Shown: one piece after another, positions 43,269 to 43,305 of the stretch
Numbering within the stretch: the first letter of the stretch is position 1
Layout: every line of letters starts with the position of its first letter
NCBI RefSeq assembly: GCF_000332355.1
Contig: NZ_KB235958.1
Location: 3,582,156 to 3,625,460 of the forward strand
Reading direction: 5' to 3'
DNA length: 43,305 nt
Origin: Baaleninema simplex PCC 7105
GTDB taxonomy: Bacteria > Cyanobacteriota > Cyanobacteriia > Cyanobacteriales > Geitlerinemataceae
Program-made: the position numbers and the translations under genes
Notes under the pieces: generated by a model
Told to the model about the DNA's origin: nothing
Seen by the model: only the letters and a program-made list of their open reading frames with translations
Databases searched by the model: none

Positions 43269-43305
43269 GGCGTAAAATGTTGTGCGCCATCTACCTCAAT
43301 AACCA

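Overview
The window is chromosomal DNA from a cyanobacterium, very probably a filamentous, repeat-rich lineage. The evidence is the very dense GCGATCGC (HIP1) octamer, cyanobacterium-typical families (DUF928, DUF4327, DUF4342, DUF1400 hydrolase, XisH/XisI, Uma2 nucleases, a CruP-like flavoprotein, an ethylene-sensor histidine kinase), and short G/A- or C/T-rich tandem repeats between genes. I cannot name the species from sequence alone.

Layout. (1) 1-3800 is accessory: an IS701-type transposase wreck, a small lipoprotein, and a run of PD-(D/E)XK-nuclease-like genes (Uma2, a restriction-R-like protein, XisH/XisI). (2) 3950-7451 holds an IS relic, a hairpin, and a thiamine-diphosphate decarboxylase next to a succinic semialdehyde dehydrogenase. 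I read this pair as the cyanobacterial 2-oxoglutarate-to-succinate bypass of the TCA cycle. (3) 7700-10075 holds a DUF4342 protein, the GTPase Obg and a TerB/Mo-nitrogenase-C-domain protein. (4) About 10150-12130 is an IS607 element (tnpA-tnpB). Its tnpB is split by a 121-bp ISL3-type miniature element with a perfect 8-bp target duplication, and the IS appears to have beheaded a small EamA transporter gene. (5) 12500-25030 is mostly core: a CruP-like protein, the ethylene-sensor kinase, a thioredoxin-like ferredoxin, aroA, DUF928, and a CHASE2 adenylate cyclase divergent from an ExbB/ExbD pair, followed by DUF4327. (6) 25127-26791 is an intact IS5-superfamily element. (7) 26900-30966 holds a phosphoribosyltransferase, an all-ankyrin protein and a GHL10 glycosyl hydrolase. 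(8) 31080-32430 is a solo TnpB element (IS1341 type) with hairpin direct repeats at its edges and an in-frame palindromic repeat inside tnpB. (9) 32486-35865 holds an SF2 helicase and a DUF1400 alpha/beta hydrolase. (10) 36126-37335 is a second solo TnpB element. (11) 37431-42056 holds a second Uma2 nuclease, then a cell-surface polysaccharide set: RmlA, a coiled-coil protein, and a GT2-GT4 fusion glycosyltransferase. (12) 42095-43268 is an ISKra4-family element whose transposase is in two frames joined at a T7 run.

Functional modules: central carbon (decarboxylase plus dehydrogenase, aroA), signalling (ethylene-type kinase, cAMP cyclase), energy-coupled transport (ExbB/ExbD) and surface glycan assembly (38326-42056). 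The most striking theme is mobile DNA. Six transposon-related loci sit in 43 kb, including three different TnpB-type RNA-guided nuclease genes, two of them altered by insertion of smaller palindromic or miniature elements. I found no tRNA, rRNA or CRISPR array.
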